The notes below the pieces were generated by a model. It was not told the origin of the DNA. It saw only the letters and a program-made list of their open reading frames with translations, and searched no databases. 40,117 nt of DNA from Gemmatimonadaceae bacterium (GTDB taxonomy: Bacteria; Gemmatimonadota; Gemmatimonadetes; Gemmatimonadales; Gemmatimonadaceae), in the NCBI GenBank assembly GCA_016741895.1, contig JACVCT010000006.1, positions 1 through 40,117 of the forward strand. Reading direction: 5' to 3'. Made by a program: the position numbers and the translations under genes. Positions 1-8,497 of the stretch are shown here, in pieces. Each line of letters starts with the position of its first letter. Position 1 is the stretch's first letter.

Positions 1-19
1 CGACGCCCCCCACGCGCCA

Positions 20-109
20 TGTCAACGTTAGAAGTGCTTCATGTGGGCCTCTTGTGACACCCTTCGCGAAGCGCGGAACGTTGACCGCAGAAATGCCTTG
101 TTGTATGAG
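20..109. promoter_or_regulatory. Inverted repeat with outward -35-like hexamers
   Basis: A perfect 9-bp inverted repeat (GTCAACGTT at 21-29, AACGTTGAC at 77-85) carries a TTGAC core on each arm. On the minus strand the left arm gives a consensus TTGACA (20-25) reading leftwards out of the window. On the plus strand the right arm gives TTGACC (81-86), followed after 17 bp by TATGAG (104-109). This could be a divergent promoter or an operator. No gene begins downstream on the plus strand, so the rightward half may be inactive. Nothing else is recognisable in the first 150 bases. Confidence 0.3.
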
Positions 110-152
110 CAGCGCATCATGAAGCGCAATCAATGCAGTGATTCGTGCCGCG

Positions 153-190
153 AAAAAAACGAACGCCCCGACCACTGGTCGAGGCGTTCG
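153..190 (-). terminator. Intrinsic terminator of tRNA-Asn
   Basis: On the minus strand, 19 nt after the tRNA 3' end, there is a long hairpin (arms CGAACGCC and GGCGTTCG, with the stem extended inwards by CGACCA and TGGTCG) followed directly by seven T residues (plus-strand A run 153-159). This is a textbook Rho-independent terminator oriented for the tRNA gene. Confidence 0.9.
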
Positions 191-209
191 CGATACTGAT
201 CTGTTGCAG

Positions 210-282
210 CTCCCGGGGAGGGACTCGAACCCCCGACAGGGTGATTAACAGTCACCTGCTCTACCACCTGAGCTACCCGGGA
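210..282 (-). tRNA. tRNA-Asn (anticodon GTT)
   Basis: Reading the minus strand, a complete cloverleaf is visible. The acceptor stem TCCCGGG pairs with CCCGGGA and the discriminator is G. The D arm is GCTC...GAGC. The anticodon stem GGTGA/TCACC encloses a loop with GTT, which decodes Asn (AAC/AAT). The T arm is GGGGG-TTCGAGT-CCCTC (one G-T pair). CCA is not encoded. The gene sits between the end of uvrA and its own terminator, and has a promoter at 320-348. Confidence 0.95.
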
Positions 283-319
283 ATACTTCCGGCGCCATCC
301 GGCCGCGCCAGAGCCTCAT

Positions 320-348
320 AGTATCGCCGAGCCGTGGCCTGACGTCAA
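320..348 (-). promoter_or_regulatory. Sigma70-type promoter for tRNA-Asn
   Basis: On the minus strand a TTGACG -35 box (343-348) is separated by 17 bp from a GATACT -10 box (320-325). The predicted start lies about 30 nt before the tRNA 5' end. It lies just downstream of the uvrA stop codon (355-357), so the tRNA can be transcribed independently of uvrA. Confidence 0.7.
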
Positions 349-354
349 GCGGCC

Positions 355-3258
355 TCAGCCTGCTCCCGCATTGTGTGGCGTCAGCAGGGGGGCCAGCCAC
401 TGACCGGTGTAACTCGCCGGGACCGACACCACCTCCTCTGGCCGGCCCATGGCCACCACCCGACCCCCGCCATCCCCGCCCTCGGGGCCCATGTCGATGA
501 TCCAGTCGGCCAGCTTGATCACATCGAGGTTGTGCTCGATCAGCAGCAGGGTGTGCCCCTGGTCGAGCAGACGCTCGAACACCTCCGCCAGCTTGCGGAT
601 GTCCTCGGGATGCAGGCCGGTCGTGGGCTCGTCGAGCACGTACAGCTTGCGCGGCCCGCTGGCTTTGGCCGACGACTTGACGGCCGTGCCCCTGGGCGCG
701 GCGGCCCGACCGGAACGCGCCGTGAGCGCCAGTTCGCGCGCGATCTTGAGACGCTGCGCCTCGCCGCCCGAGAGCGTGGTGGCCGGCTGACCGAGCCGCA
801 GGTAGCCCAGGCCCACCTGCTGCACCTGCCAGAGCGCCTGCGCCAGCTTGTCCTCGCGCGGAAAGAAGCGAATGGCCTCATCCACGGTCAGCTCCAGCAC
901 CTCGGCGATGTTCCGCCCCTTGAAGCGCACCTCCAGCACGTCGGGCTTGAAGCGCTTGCCACCGCAGGCGTCGCAAGGCACGAACACATCGGCCATGAAG
1001 ACCATCTCGACTTCGAGATGGCCCGCGCCTTCGCAGGTCTCACAGCGACCTCCGGCCACGTTGAAGGAGAAATGGCCGGCGTCGAAGCCCCTGGTGCGCG
1101 CCAGCGGCTGTTCACTGAACAGACGACGGATCTCGTCGTAGGCCTTCACATACGTGACGGGATTCGAACGCGGGGAGCGGCCGATGGGGCTCTGGTCCAC
1201 GAGCACCAGATCATCCAGCCATTCCACGCCGCTCAGCTGCGTGTACTGCCCCACGGTCTCGCCGAGATGCTCCTTGGCCGAGTGCTCGCCATGCAGCGTG
1301 CGTTCGACGGCGTGATACAGCACGTCATGCACCAGTGTGCTCTTGCCGGAGCCCGACACACCCGTGACCACGGTCAGCGCTCCGAGCGGAATGCGCACAT
1401 CCACGCCCTGCACGTTGTGCGCAGTGGCGCCGCGCAGTTCGAGCCAGCGTGACCCGAGCGGACGTCGTGCGCGTGGCAGTTCGATACGGCGCGCGCCCGT
1501 GAGATACTGGCCTGTGAGCGGACTCTCCGCCACACGATTCATGGGGCCGCTGAACACCACCTGACCGCCATGCTCGCCGGCGCCGGGGCCCATCTCCACC
1601 ATGTGATCGGCAATGCGCATGGCCTCGAGATCATGCTCCACCATGATCACCGTGTTGCCCAGGTCGCGCAGCCGCTCCAGTAGAGCCAGGAGCCTGTCGA
1701 GGTCGCGCGGGTGGAGACCGATGCTGGGTTCGTCGAGCACATAGGTGGCGTCCACCAGCGCCGCCCCGAGGGCATTGGCGAGTGTGATGCGCTGCGCCTC
1801 GCCGCCGGACAGGGTGCGGGTGGCGCGATCGAGCGTGAGATAGGTGAGTCCCACATCGGCCAGAAAGCGCGTGCGCGCCCGCGCCTCACGCAACACCGTG
1901 TCTGCCACCTGCGCCTCCGCGCCTTCGAGCGCGAGGGTGTCGAGCCACGGCAGCAGGTCCCGCACCGGCAGCCGCGCCACGTCGGCGATGCTGCGACCCT
2001 GCACCCGCACCTGCAGGGCGTCGGGCTGCAACTTGCTGCCGCCACAGGTGCGGCACTCCTGCGCGCTCTGATACTTGCGAAGGAAGATGCGGATGTAGGC
2101 CTTGTAACGCTTCTCCTCGAGGTTGACGAGAAAGGGGCGAATGCCGGTGTATTGCCGCGTGCGGGCCGACATGAACTGTTCGCGCGCGCTCGCCGGCAGT
2201 TCCTGCCAGGGCGTGTCGGGATTCACGCCCAGCGTGCGCGCAAAGTCCACGACGGCGCGCCGCTGCTTTTCGTAGCGCGGTGCCGTCCACGGATCGATGG
2301 CGCCGTCGCGCACCGAACGGGCCGGGTTGGGCACGATCAGCGCGTCGTCGTAGTCGAGCGTGGCGCCAAAGCCATTGCAGGTGGGGCAGGCGCCGCGCGG
2401 ATTGTTGAACGAGAACAGCTGCGGTGTGGGCGTGGGCGCACGCCAGCCGTCATCCGGACACTCGAAGCGCTCCGTGAAGGCCAGGTGGTGCCGGGCCGTG
2501 CCCGCCTCGTCCACGCCATCGGGAAAGAGCAGCAGCAGGTCGCCGTCGCCCTCGGTGAATGCCGTCTGCACCGCGTCGGCGAGTCGCCCGCGGTCGTCCG
2601 TGGCAATGCGCAAACGATCCACGACGATGGCCACCTGCGGGGCAGTGGCGAGATCGAGGCCGCGGCTGTCCACGTCGTCGAGATGCACGATGTCCGGCGC
2701 GCCCTGCGACGGGTCGCCGATGGCGAGCCGCACGAAGCCGCGCGCCCGCAGATTGTCGGCAATCACCGCCGAGGTCACCGCTTGCGAGCGCACGAGCGGG
2801 CAGGCCACGAGCACGCGCGTGCCGGCCGGCAGGGCCAGCGCGCGATCGGTGACCGACTGCACGGTGGCCGGCCGCAGCTCACGGTTGCAGACACGGCAGA
2901 AGGTGTGGCCCACGCGGGCCCAGAGCAGCCGCAGGTAGTCGTAGATCTCGGTCGCGGTCCCCACCGTGGACCGGGACGTCCGCGTGGGGTTCTTCTGTTC
3001 GATGGCCACAGCCGGGGAGAGACCCTCCACCGCGTCCACCGCCGGTTTCTCCATGCGCTCGAGGAACTGACGGGCATAGGCCGACAGCGACTCCACATAG
3101 CGCCGCTGGCCTTCGGCGTAGATGGTGTCGAAGGCCAGCGACGACTTGCCCGATCCCGAGACGCCAGTCACCACCGTGATGGCGCGGCGTGGCAGGTCGA
3201 GATCGAACCCCTTGAGGTTGTGTTGCCGGGCTCCCCGGATGCGGATGCGGTCCTTCAT
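355..3258 (-). CDS. uvrA: Excinuclease ABC subunit A (divergent UvrA)
   Basis: UvrA is the damage-scanning ATPase of nucleotide excision repair; it loads UvrB at lesions. The 967-aa protein has both ABC modules: N-terminal Walker A GVSGSGKSS (32-40), a UvrB-binding region (about 125-250), signature LSGGEAQR with VLDEPSIGLHPRD, a second Walker A GVSGSGKST, the CETC...CDAC zinc module and a second LSGGEAQR with LDEPTTGLHPED. Two oddities. The first zinc module reads CPDD at 267-270 where CPxC is usual, leaving three of four cysteines (the CPTC at 291-294 is intact). A roughly 20-residue Ala/Lys/Ser-rich insert also separates the second signature from its Walker B. The segment before CRTCGG (KRYKAYIRIFLRKY) differs from the usual UvrA sequence there, so this may be a paralogue rather than the only UvrA. 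It is divergent from the ABC exporter. The ATG follows a TAGTTT box by 7 nt with no Shine-Dalgarno. Confidence 0.93.
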   Translation of the reverse strand: MKDRIRIRGARQHNLKGFDLDLPRRAITVVTGVSGSGKSSLAFDTIYAEGQRRYVESLSAYARQFLERMEKPAVDAVEGLSPAVAIEQKNPTRTSRSTVGTATEIYDYLRLLWARVGHTFCRVCNRELRPATVQSVTDRALALPAGTRVLVACPLVRSQAVTSAVIADNLRARGFVRLAIGDPSQGAPDIVHLDDVDSRGLDLATAPQVAIVVDRLRIATDDRGRLADAVQTAFTEGDGDLLLLFPDGVDEAGTARHHLAFTERFECPDDGWRAPTPTPQLFSFNNPRGACPTCNGFGATLDYDDALIVPNPARSVRDGAIDPWTAPRYEKQRRAVVDFARTLGVNPDTPWQELPASAREQFMSARTRQYTGIRPFLVNLEEKRYKAYIRIFLRKYQSAQECRTCGGSKLQPDALQVRVQGRSIADVARLPVRDLLPWLDTLALEGAEAQVADTVLREARARTRFLADVGLTYLTLDRATRTLSGGEAQRITLANALGAALVDATYVLDEPSIGLHPRDLDRLLALLERLRDLGNTVIMVEHDLEAMRIADHMVEMGPGAGEHGGQVVFSGPMNRVAESPLTGQYLTGARRIELPRARRPLGSRWLELRGATAHNVQGVDVRIPLGALTVVTGVSGSGKSTLVHDVLYHAVERTLHGEHSAKEHLGETVGQYTQLSGVEWLDDLVLVDQSPIGRSPRSNPVTYVKAYDEIRRLFSEQPLARTRGFDAGHFSFNVAGGRCETCEGAGHLEVEMVFMADVFVPCDACGGKRFKPDVLEVRFKGRNIAEVLELTVDEAIRFFPREDKLAQALWQVQQVGLGYLRLGQPATTLSGGEAQRLKIARELALTARSGRAAAPRGTAVKSSAKASGPRKLYVLDEPTTGLHPEDIRKLAEVFERLLDQGHTLLLIEHNLDVIKLADWIIDMGPEGGDGGGRVVAMGRPEEVVSVPASYTGQWLAPLLTPHNAGAG

Positions 3259-3265
3259 GGGGACA

Positions 3266-3271
3266 AAACTA
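3266..3271 (-). promoter_or_regulatory. -10-like TAGTTT box next to uvrA start
   Basis: TAGTTT on the minus strand lies 7 nt before the uvrA ATG. Transcription from it would begin at or within a base or two of the start codon. No purine-rich ribosome site is present, and no -35 box is evident. This is part of a pattern seen at several genes in the window. Confidence 0.45.
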
Positions 3272-3289
3272 TCGGGGGGGCCAACCGAG

Positions 3290-3295
3290 TAGATT
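3290..3295 (+). promoter_or_regulatory. -10-like TAGATT box next to ABC exporter start
   Basis: TAGATT lies 8 nt before the ATG at 3304. The whole space between the divergent uvrA and exporter start codons is 45 bp, so any upstream promoter elements of the two genes must overlap. Confidence 0.4.
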
Positions 3296-3303
3296 CGGAC
3301 CGG

Positions 3304-5208
3304 ATGGCACGATCCGTTTCCGATGCTGCACCAGCCGACGACGAGGTCGCCGGGTCTGTTTACGACGCCCGCCTGACGCGGCGCCTGCTCGCCTATGTGC
3401 GGCCCTATCGCGGGCAGGTGGTGCTGGCCCTGCTGACCCTGGCGGTGGCCTCGGCCAGCCAGCTGGTCGGCCCGCTGCTGACGCGCTGGGTCATCGACAG
3501 CGCCTGGCCGGCGCAGCGCCTTGATCTGGTGCTACGGGCGGCCATGGGCTTTGCCGCCGTGCTGTTGCTGCAGTTCGGCGCCACCTACGCGGAAACCGTC
3601 ATCACGGCGCGGATCGGGCAGCAGGTCATGCGTGACCTGCGGCTCGACGTGTTCGCACAGCTTCAGCGCTTGCCCATTGCGTGGTTTGACCGCAATCCGG
3701 TGGGCCGGCTGGTCACGCGCGTGACCAGCGATGTGGAGGCGCTCAACGAACTGTTCACCGCCGGGGTGGTGGCCGGACTCGGCGACCTGCTCACCCTCGC
3801 GGCCATCGGCGTGGCCATGCTGGTGGTGGATGCGCCGCTGGCGCTGGCCGCCTTCGTGGTCATTCCCCTGGTGCTCGGGGTCTCGCGCCTGTTCCGACGC
3901 CATGTGCGCACGTCCTACCGCGACATCCGTACACGGCTGGCCCGTCTCAATGCCTACCTCGGTGAACGACTGGGCGGCATGCGCGTGGTGCAGTTGTTCG
4001 GACAGGAAGGCCACGAGCAGGCACGCTTCGCGGCGCTGAATGATGCGCATCTGCGCGCGCATCTCGCGTCCATCCGCGTGTACGCGCTGTACTTCCCGGT
4101 CATCGAATTTCTCACGACGCTGGCGCTGGCCAGCCTGCTCGTGGCTGCAGGCTTCCAGCAGGGCGACCCGGCGCTATCCATCGGCACCCTGGCGGCATTT
4201 CTCCAGTTGGTGCGCCGATTCTTTCAGCCGCTGCAGGACCTGTCCGAGAAGTTCAATATCCTGCAGGCGGCCATGGCGGCTGCCGAGCGATTGTTTGCGG
4301 TGCTCGATACGCCGGCGGCTGCACGGCGTCCCGATGGGGCAGGGCGGGAAGATCGCGACGCGGTGGACCGTCAGGTCGCCGCCCTGCGTCGGGAAGGCGT
4401 GACCATCCGCTTCGAGGACGTCTGGTTTGCCTATGGCGCCGGTGGGGTGAGTGATGATCACGCGCACGCGGCTCCCGCGCCGGACGACACGCAGGACTCT
4501 TCCAGCGCCCGCGACACCTGGGTCCTGCGGGGTGTGAGTTTCGAAGTGGGCCCGGGGCAGTCGCTGGCGCTCGTGGGGCATACCGGCGCGGGCAAGACCA
4601 CCATCGTCAACCTGCTGCTGCGATTCTACGATCCGCAGCGCGGCCGCATTCTGCTCAATGGCATCGACCTGCGCGAACTGCCGGTGGCCGTCGTGCGCGG
4701 GGTCGTGGGCTATGTCCAGCAGGACATCTTCCTCTTTGCCGGCAATGTGGCCGACAATGTCCGGCTTTCGGCCTCCGTGCCGGAGGCGCGCCTTGAGGAC
4801 GCGGTGCGCCGTGTGGGGGCTGATCGCATCATCGACCGGCTGCCCGGGCGCTGGCAGCATGTCCTGGGGGAGCGTGGCGGGGGATTGAGCGTCGGGGAGC
4901 GTCAACTGCTCGCCTTCTCCCGCGCTATTGCGTCTGATCCCTCGGTGCTGGTGCTAGACGAGGCCACCAGCGCCGTGGACTCCTCCATCGAGGCCCAGAT
5001 TCAGACGGCCGTGGCGGCCCTCATGGCCGGGCGCACCAACATCGCCATCGCCCACCGTCTCAGCACCATTGTGGACGCCGACGAGATCCTCGTGCTCCAT
5101 CATGGCGAGGTCGTCGAGCGCGGGACGCACCGTCAGCTGCTCGACCGACGCGGCATGTACGATCGCCTGTATCGCCTTCAGGCCGGCGCGGGCCCTGTGA
5201 CTGCCTGA
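3304..5208 (+). CDS. ABC exporter, fused permease and ATPase
   Basis: This is a type IV (B-family) exporter half-transporter of 634 aa, expected to act as a homo- or heterodimer in the inner membrane. Six transmembrane helices occupy roughly residues 25-330. The nucleotide-binding domain follows, with Walker A GHTGAGKTT, Q-loop YVQQD, Walker B VLVLDEATSAVD and switch histidine in AIAHRLS. The signature is LSVGERQ rather than LSGGQ, as in MdlB/MsbA-like multidrug subfamilies. A charged, His-rich linker of about 25 residues is inserted just before the Walker A strand. The open frame extends far upstream, but those residues antisense to uvrA have no family similarity; the ATG at 3304 gives the normal N-terminus. 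Substrate unknown. No partner half-transporter is adjacent. Confidence 0.92.
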   Translation: MARSVSDAAPADDEVAGSVYDARLTRRLLAYVRPYRGQVVLALLTLAVASASQLVGPLLTRWVIDSAWPAQRLDLVLRAAMGFAAVLLLQFGATYAETVITARIGQQVMRDLRLDVFAQLQRLPIAWFDRNPVGRLVTRVTSDVEALNELFTAGVVAGLGDLLTLAAIGVAMLVVDAPLALAAFVVIPLVLGVSRLFRRHVRTSYRDIRTRLARLNAYLGERLGGMRVVQLFGQEGHEQARFAALNDAHLRAHLASIRVYALYFPVIEFLTTLALASLLVAAGFQQGDPALSIGTLAAFLQLVRRFFQPLQDLSEKFNILQAAMAAAERLFAVLDTPAAARRPDGAGREDRDAVDRQVAALRREGVTIRFEDVWFAYGAGGVSDDHAHAAPAPDDTQDSSSARDTWVLRGVSFEVGPGQSLALVGHTGAGKTTIVNLLLRFYDPQRGRILLNGIDLRELPVAVVRGVVGYVQQDIFLFAGNVADNVRLSASVPEARLEDAVRRVGADRIIDRLPGRWQHVLGERGGGLSVGERQLLAFSRAIASDPSVLVLDEATSAVDSSIEAQIQTAVAALMAGRTNIAIAHRLSTIVDADEILVLHHGEVVERGTHRQLLDRRGMYDRLYRLQAGAGPVTA

Positions 5209-5409
5209 ACCGCCCCATCCGGGACCATGACCTGCGCCCCATGCCCCGGACCCGCACTTGTCCAGTCCCCACCGTCTACACGCCGTCCATCAACATCAGG
5301 CCACGGGAAACGGCTCCTGCGCTTGCCAATGGGCAACACGCCCGGATAGCTTCGCACGTTACGTTTGGTGTCCCCCGCGTTACTTCCTGAGACGAGCCAC
5401 CCCAAACAC

Positions 5410-6192
5410 GTGCAGCTTTCTGTCGCCGCCGGCACGGATGTCGGACGCATACGGGCAGGCAACGAAGACAGCCTTTACGCCGACGCCGACCAGGAGCGGG
5501 GCCTCTTCATCGTCGCCGACGGCATGGGTGGGCACGCCGCGGGCGAGGTGGCCAGCGAGATGGCCGTGCAGATCGTCTCCCGTGAGCTCTCCGGGCTGCG
5601 CGATCTCACCCGCGACGACATCGGCCCACGCATGGCGGCGGCGCTCAAGGAGGCCAATCGCGCCATCTACGAGCGCACCATCCAGGAAGCCGACAAGCAG
5701 GGCATGGGCACCACCGCCTCCTGCCTCATGATGGGCTACGGGCGCTGGTTCATTGGTCACATTGGTGATTCGCGGGTGTACCTGCTGCGCGATGGCGTGT
5801 TCCGTCAGCTCACCAAGGATCACTCCTACGTGCAGGAGCAGGTGGACGCCGGCTTCCTCACGCCCGAGCAGGCGCGGTACCACCCGTACAGCAACGTGAT
5901 CACGCGCTGTGTCGGCGCCAACGCGGCGGCCGAGGCCGACGTGCACAGCGGCGAGTTGCAGGCCGGTGATGTCTATCTCGTGGCCTCCGACGGGCTCACT
6001 GGCATGGTCGAGGATCCGCAGCTCAAGAAGATCCTCGAAACCAGGCAGACACCGGGACGCATGGTGGACGCGATGATCACCGAGGCCAATCGTCGAGGGG
6101 GACTCGACAACATCACGGCCATCGTGGTGCAGGTCGTCAAGGTCACCGGTGTCGCGACCGGCGAAATGGCGGCCGTGCTGCCCCCGGGGTGA
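5410..6192 (+). CDS. PP2C-family serine/threonine phosphatase
   Basis: This is a metal-dependent protein phosphatase (PPM/PP2C) of about 260 aa in the short bacterial Stp/PrpC class, which removes phosphate from Ser/Thr kinase targets. The full motif set is present: RAGNED, VADGMGGHAAGE, GTTAS, GHIGDSRVYLLR, LTKDHSYV, ITRCVG, LVASDGLTGM and GGLDNITAIVV, including the metal-binding Asp residues. It has no membrane segment and no extra domain. The frame is open from TTG 5365. GTG 5410 is preferred because it yields the standard start (MQLSVAAGTDVG) and because a TACGTT -10-like box (5360-5365) would place transcription downstream of 5365. No kinase gene is nearby. The 68-aa gene follows after 16 bp. 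Confidence 0.9.
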   Translation: MQLSVAAGTDVGRIRAGNEDSLYADADQERGLFIVADGMGGHAAGEVASEMAVQIVSRELSGLRDLTRDDIGPRMAAALKEANRAIYERTIQEADKQGMGTTASCLMMGYGRWFIGHIGDSRVYLLRDGVFRQLTKDHSYVQEQVDAGFLTPEQARYHPYSNVITRCVGANAAAEADVHSGELQAGDVYLVASDGLTGMVEDPQLKKILETRQTPGRMVDAMITEANRRGGLDNITAIVVQVVKVTGVATGEMAAVLPPG

Positions 6193-6208
6193 GCGCGCCG
6201 CGTACCGC

Positions 6209-6415
6209 ATGACGACGCCGCCGACTCCCGACGCCAACACCGTGGGTGCGCTGGCCGAGTTGTACCTGGGCAACATTCTCTATGCCATCGAGAGCTGCGC
6301 CATGGCGCTCGAAGCCGACGGCAAGCCGCTCGATGCGGCGTTCTACCGGGGCATCGGACGCAAGTTGGCCGAGGCGCATGGTGCGCAGCGCGCCGAAGGG
6401 CCGGGCGCCGGCTGA
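6209..6415 (+). CDS. Small conserved-looking protein, 68 aa
   Basis: This short soluble protein has a predicted helical core (ELYLGNILYAIESCAMALE, then a GIGRKLAEAHG end). It has no signal peptide and no catalytic motif that I recognise. It starts 16 bp after the phosphatase stop codon and precedes the thioredoxin-like gene by 37 bp, so the three are probably co-transcribed. Low-complexity ends (Thr/Pro at the start, Gly/Ala at the end) flank the structured part. Function unknown; regular coding bias and spacing support a real gene. Confidence 0.6.
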   Translation: MTTPPTPDANTVGALAELYLGNILYAIESCAMALEADGKPLDAAFYRGIGRKLAEAHGAQRAEGPGAG

Positions 6416-6452
6416 CCTGCCTTCGCCCGCAATCACCGCAGAGACGACATCG

Positions 6453-7190
6453 ATGAAATCTGGCCTTTCGTGGTTCTCCTGTGCTGCGCGTCGTGGCGTC
6501 TCCCGCTCGGCCCTCGCGTGTTCGCTGATTGGCGCGCTCCTGTTCGCGTCCCGTCCGGCCGCTGCTCTGCGCCCAACCGCGGCCCTCGCCTGTGCGTCCA
6601 GCGTCAACGACAGCGTGAGCGACAGCACCCTGCTTGCCTTGCACGGCTCGGGGCAGACCTTTGCCGATTTTCTGGCGGCCACCAAGGCCCGTCGTGCCGG
6701 ATGGCTTGGCCTCGCCGACAGCGCCCGCGTCAGCGACGCGCTGTTCACCCGCGCCCGTCAAGTGGGTGGCAACTGGAAGCTGCTCGTGGTGGCGGTGGAT
6801 GCCTGCGGTGATTCCATGAATACCGTGCCCTGGCTGGCCCGCCTTGCGCAGGAGGTGCCCGGTATCGACCTGCGTATCGTGCTGCCGGCGGCTGGCCGTC
6901 CGGTGCAGGAGAGTTTCCGTTCGCTCGACGGGCGCACCGCCACCCCCACCTTTGTGCTGCTTGACGCCGAGGGTCGGGAGCGTGGCTGCATCGTGGAGCA
7001 GCCGCGTCCGCTGCGTGACTGGGCGCGTGCCAATCGCGGGGTGGTCAGTCTCGACTCCCTCCATGTCGGCATTCGCGCCTTCTATGCGGCCAACAAGGGT
7101 GAGGCAATTGTCACCGAGGCCATCGAGATGCTGGAGGCTGCCAAGGCTGGCCAGCGCCACTGCTTCACGGGCCAGGCGCCAGCGCGCTGA
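6453..7190 (+). CDS. Secreted thioredoxin-fold protein with single active-site Cys
   Basis: The 245-aa protein has a hydrophobic N-terminal signal segment (about 15-38) ending near AAALR. The middle resembles the thioredoxin-like family whose motif is WCGDC: a strand LLVVAVDA, then CGDS (118-121), a helix, a strand IDLRIVLP, and a TATPTFVLLD segment that supplies the cis-proline. The second cysteine of the usual CGDC is serine, so a dithiol redox role is unlikely. A monothiol role or loss of catalysis is possible. The ATG at 6453 is preferred over the upstream frame because it begins the signal peptide and follows a GAGACGA purine stretch. It converges on the HD gene with a 14-bp gap and no visible terminator. 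Confidence 0.7.
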   Translation: MKSGLSWFSCAARRGVSRSALACSLIGALLFASRPAAALRPTAALACASSVNDSVSDSTLLALHGSGQTFADFLAATKARRAGWLGLADSARVSDALFTRARQVGGNWKLLVVAVDACGDSMNTVPWLARLAQEVPGIDLRIVLPAAGRPVQESFRSLDGRTATPTFVLLDAEGRERGCIVEQPRPLRDWARANRGVVSLDSLHVGIRAFYAANKGEAIVTEAIEMLEAAKAGQRHCFTGQAPAR

Positions 7191-7204
7191 GCCTGGCCCG
7201 TCAG

Positions 7205-8485
7205 TCAGCTCAACAGCGGTAGGCCCCGGTCGAGCCGATCGCGAATGGCGTCGGCGTCAAGGCGCAGCGCTGTGAGTACGGCGTCCGACGGCACCGGCGC
7301 CCGGTTGGCCGTGAACACCCGCAGCCGTCGTGCGCTGCGGTAGAGTTCGTCGCTCAGGCGCGGCAGGTTGAGGGCGCCTTCAAACCCGCTGGCCGTCAGG
7401 TGCTGCACCCGCCCATCCCGACGCTGCATGGGGATGTCCACACCCAGCATCTGGGTCTTGGTCGGATAGTCGAGCAGCACCTCGCCCCGGGGCAGCCCCA
7501 GTTCGGCCGCCAATTGGTCTTCCACACGGCGCGTGAGTGCGTAGTCGCTGGCAATCCACTCACCCACGTCGTCTCCCAGCGTGGCGGCGGGACATTCGTA
7601 GGCCCGCTTGTGCAGGCGCCGCACGCGTAGCGCGTCGAGCAGTGTGCGCGCCTCGGGTACCAGGGCCGGGGTGTCGAGATGCACCAGCAGGCCTTCGTCG
7701 GTGTAGCGCGCCACGCGGTCGGCGGCCACGGCCCCGGTGTCGAGGGCCACGGCCACCAGTCGCTTGTACATGGCGGTCGCGCTGCGCACCGCGTGGTGCC
7801 AGTACACGTTCCGGTACATCTGGTACTTGGCAAACAGCAGCGACTCGAGCGCCGACAGCCCCTTTTCGTGGACGCCTATTGCGGGACGTCCCTCAGGCAG
7901 CTCAACGAGCACCAGGGAATTGAGCAGCCGGTCGACATCGATCTCGCCGTACGGCACCCCGCACATGGTGGCATCGCGCTTGAGATACTCGATCTTGTCG
8001 AGGTCAATGGATCCGGAAATGAGGCCCTGCAGGGGATGTGTGCTGACCCCGCTGATGAGGGCGAATACGGTTTCCGGTGCGTCGTCACCCAGCGCCTCAC
8101 GCAGCACGGTGCCCACGGCACCCTGTGTCACCAGCGGACGCGCCACTTCCTCGTGATCGGTGACGCCGATTTCCTCGAGCGCATGCGAAAACGGATAGTG
8201 CCCCACGTCGTGCAGCAGCGCCGCGGCACGGATGAGTTGTTGCTCGCGCGCGCCGATCCCGGCCAACGCCCCCCGCTCGTCCAGCAGACGAAGCGCGACT
8301 CCGGCCAGATGCCAGGCCCCGAGTGCGTGCTCAAAGCGGGAATGCGTGGCACCCGGGTACACCAGAAACGCCAGGCCCAGCTGCCGCACGTAGCGTAGCC
8401 GCTGCACCACTGGTGTTTCCAGAAGGGACAGAGCGAGCGGATCGAGGCGGATGTTGTTCCAGAGCGGGTCGCGGAGGATTTCCAT
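7205..8485 (-). CDS. HD-domain phosphohydrolase (COG1078/SAMHD1-like)
   Basis: The 426-aa HD-superfamily enzyme is related to dNTP triphosphohydrolases and SAMHD1. The metal site is visible in THSRFEHALG, AALLHDVGHYPFSHALE (the H-D pair) and SIDLDKIEYLKRD (the distal Asp). The N-terminal DPLWNNIRLDPLALSLLETPVVQRLR is typical of the family. The likely reaction is hydrolysis of (d)NTP or a related phosphoester, with the exact substrate unproven. It is soluble, with no membrane segment. It diverges from the TonB receptor gene and converges with the thioredoxin-like gene. The ATG follows a TATGTT box by exactly 6 nt. Confidence 0.88.
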   Translation of the reverse strand: MEILRDPLWNNIRLDPLALSLLETPVVQRLRYVRQLGLAFLVYPGATHSRFEHALGAWHLAGVALRLLDERGALAGIGAREQQLIRAAALLHDVGHYPFSHALEEIGVTDHEEVARPLVTQGAVGTVLREALGDDAPETVFALISGVSTHPLQGLISGSIDLDKIEYLKRDATMCGVPYGEIDVDRLLNSLVLVELPEGRPAIGVHEKGLSALESLLFAKYQMYRNVYWHHAVRSATAMYKRLVAVALDTGAVAADRVARYTDEGLLVHLDTPALVPEARTLLDALRVRRLHKRAYECPAATLGDDVGEWIASDYALTRRVEDQLAAELGLPRGEVLLDYPTKTQMLGVDIPMQRRDGRVQHLTASGFEGALNLPRLSDELYRSARRLRVFTANRAPVPSDAVLTALRLDADAIRDRLDRGLPLLS

Positions 8486-8491
8486 GCTCCG

Positions 8492-8497
8492 AACATA
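8492..8497 (-). promoter_or_regulatory. -10-like TATGTT box next to HD gene start
   Basis: TATGTT on the minus strand is 6 nt from the ATG of the HD phosphohydrolase. The same hexamer at the same distance precedes the ROK kinase gene. GGAG within the 6-nt gap could be a ribosome site, but it is too close to the box to be transcribed if the box is the true -10. Confidence 0.45.

Noticed and set aside
1711-3303. Upstream extension of the ABC exporter frame
   Set aside because: These residues lie antisense to uvrA. ABC exporter similarity begins only near ATG 3304.
5209-5409. Small gene between the ABC exporter and the phosphatase
   Set aside because: No start with a ribosome site and no plausible reading frame; only a short TTGCC-AATG-GGCAA hairpin (5323-5336) and a -10-like TACGTT were seen.
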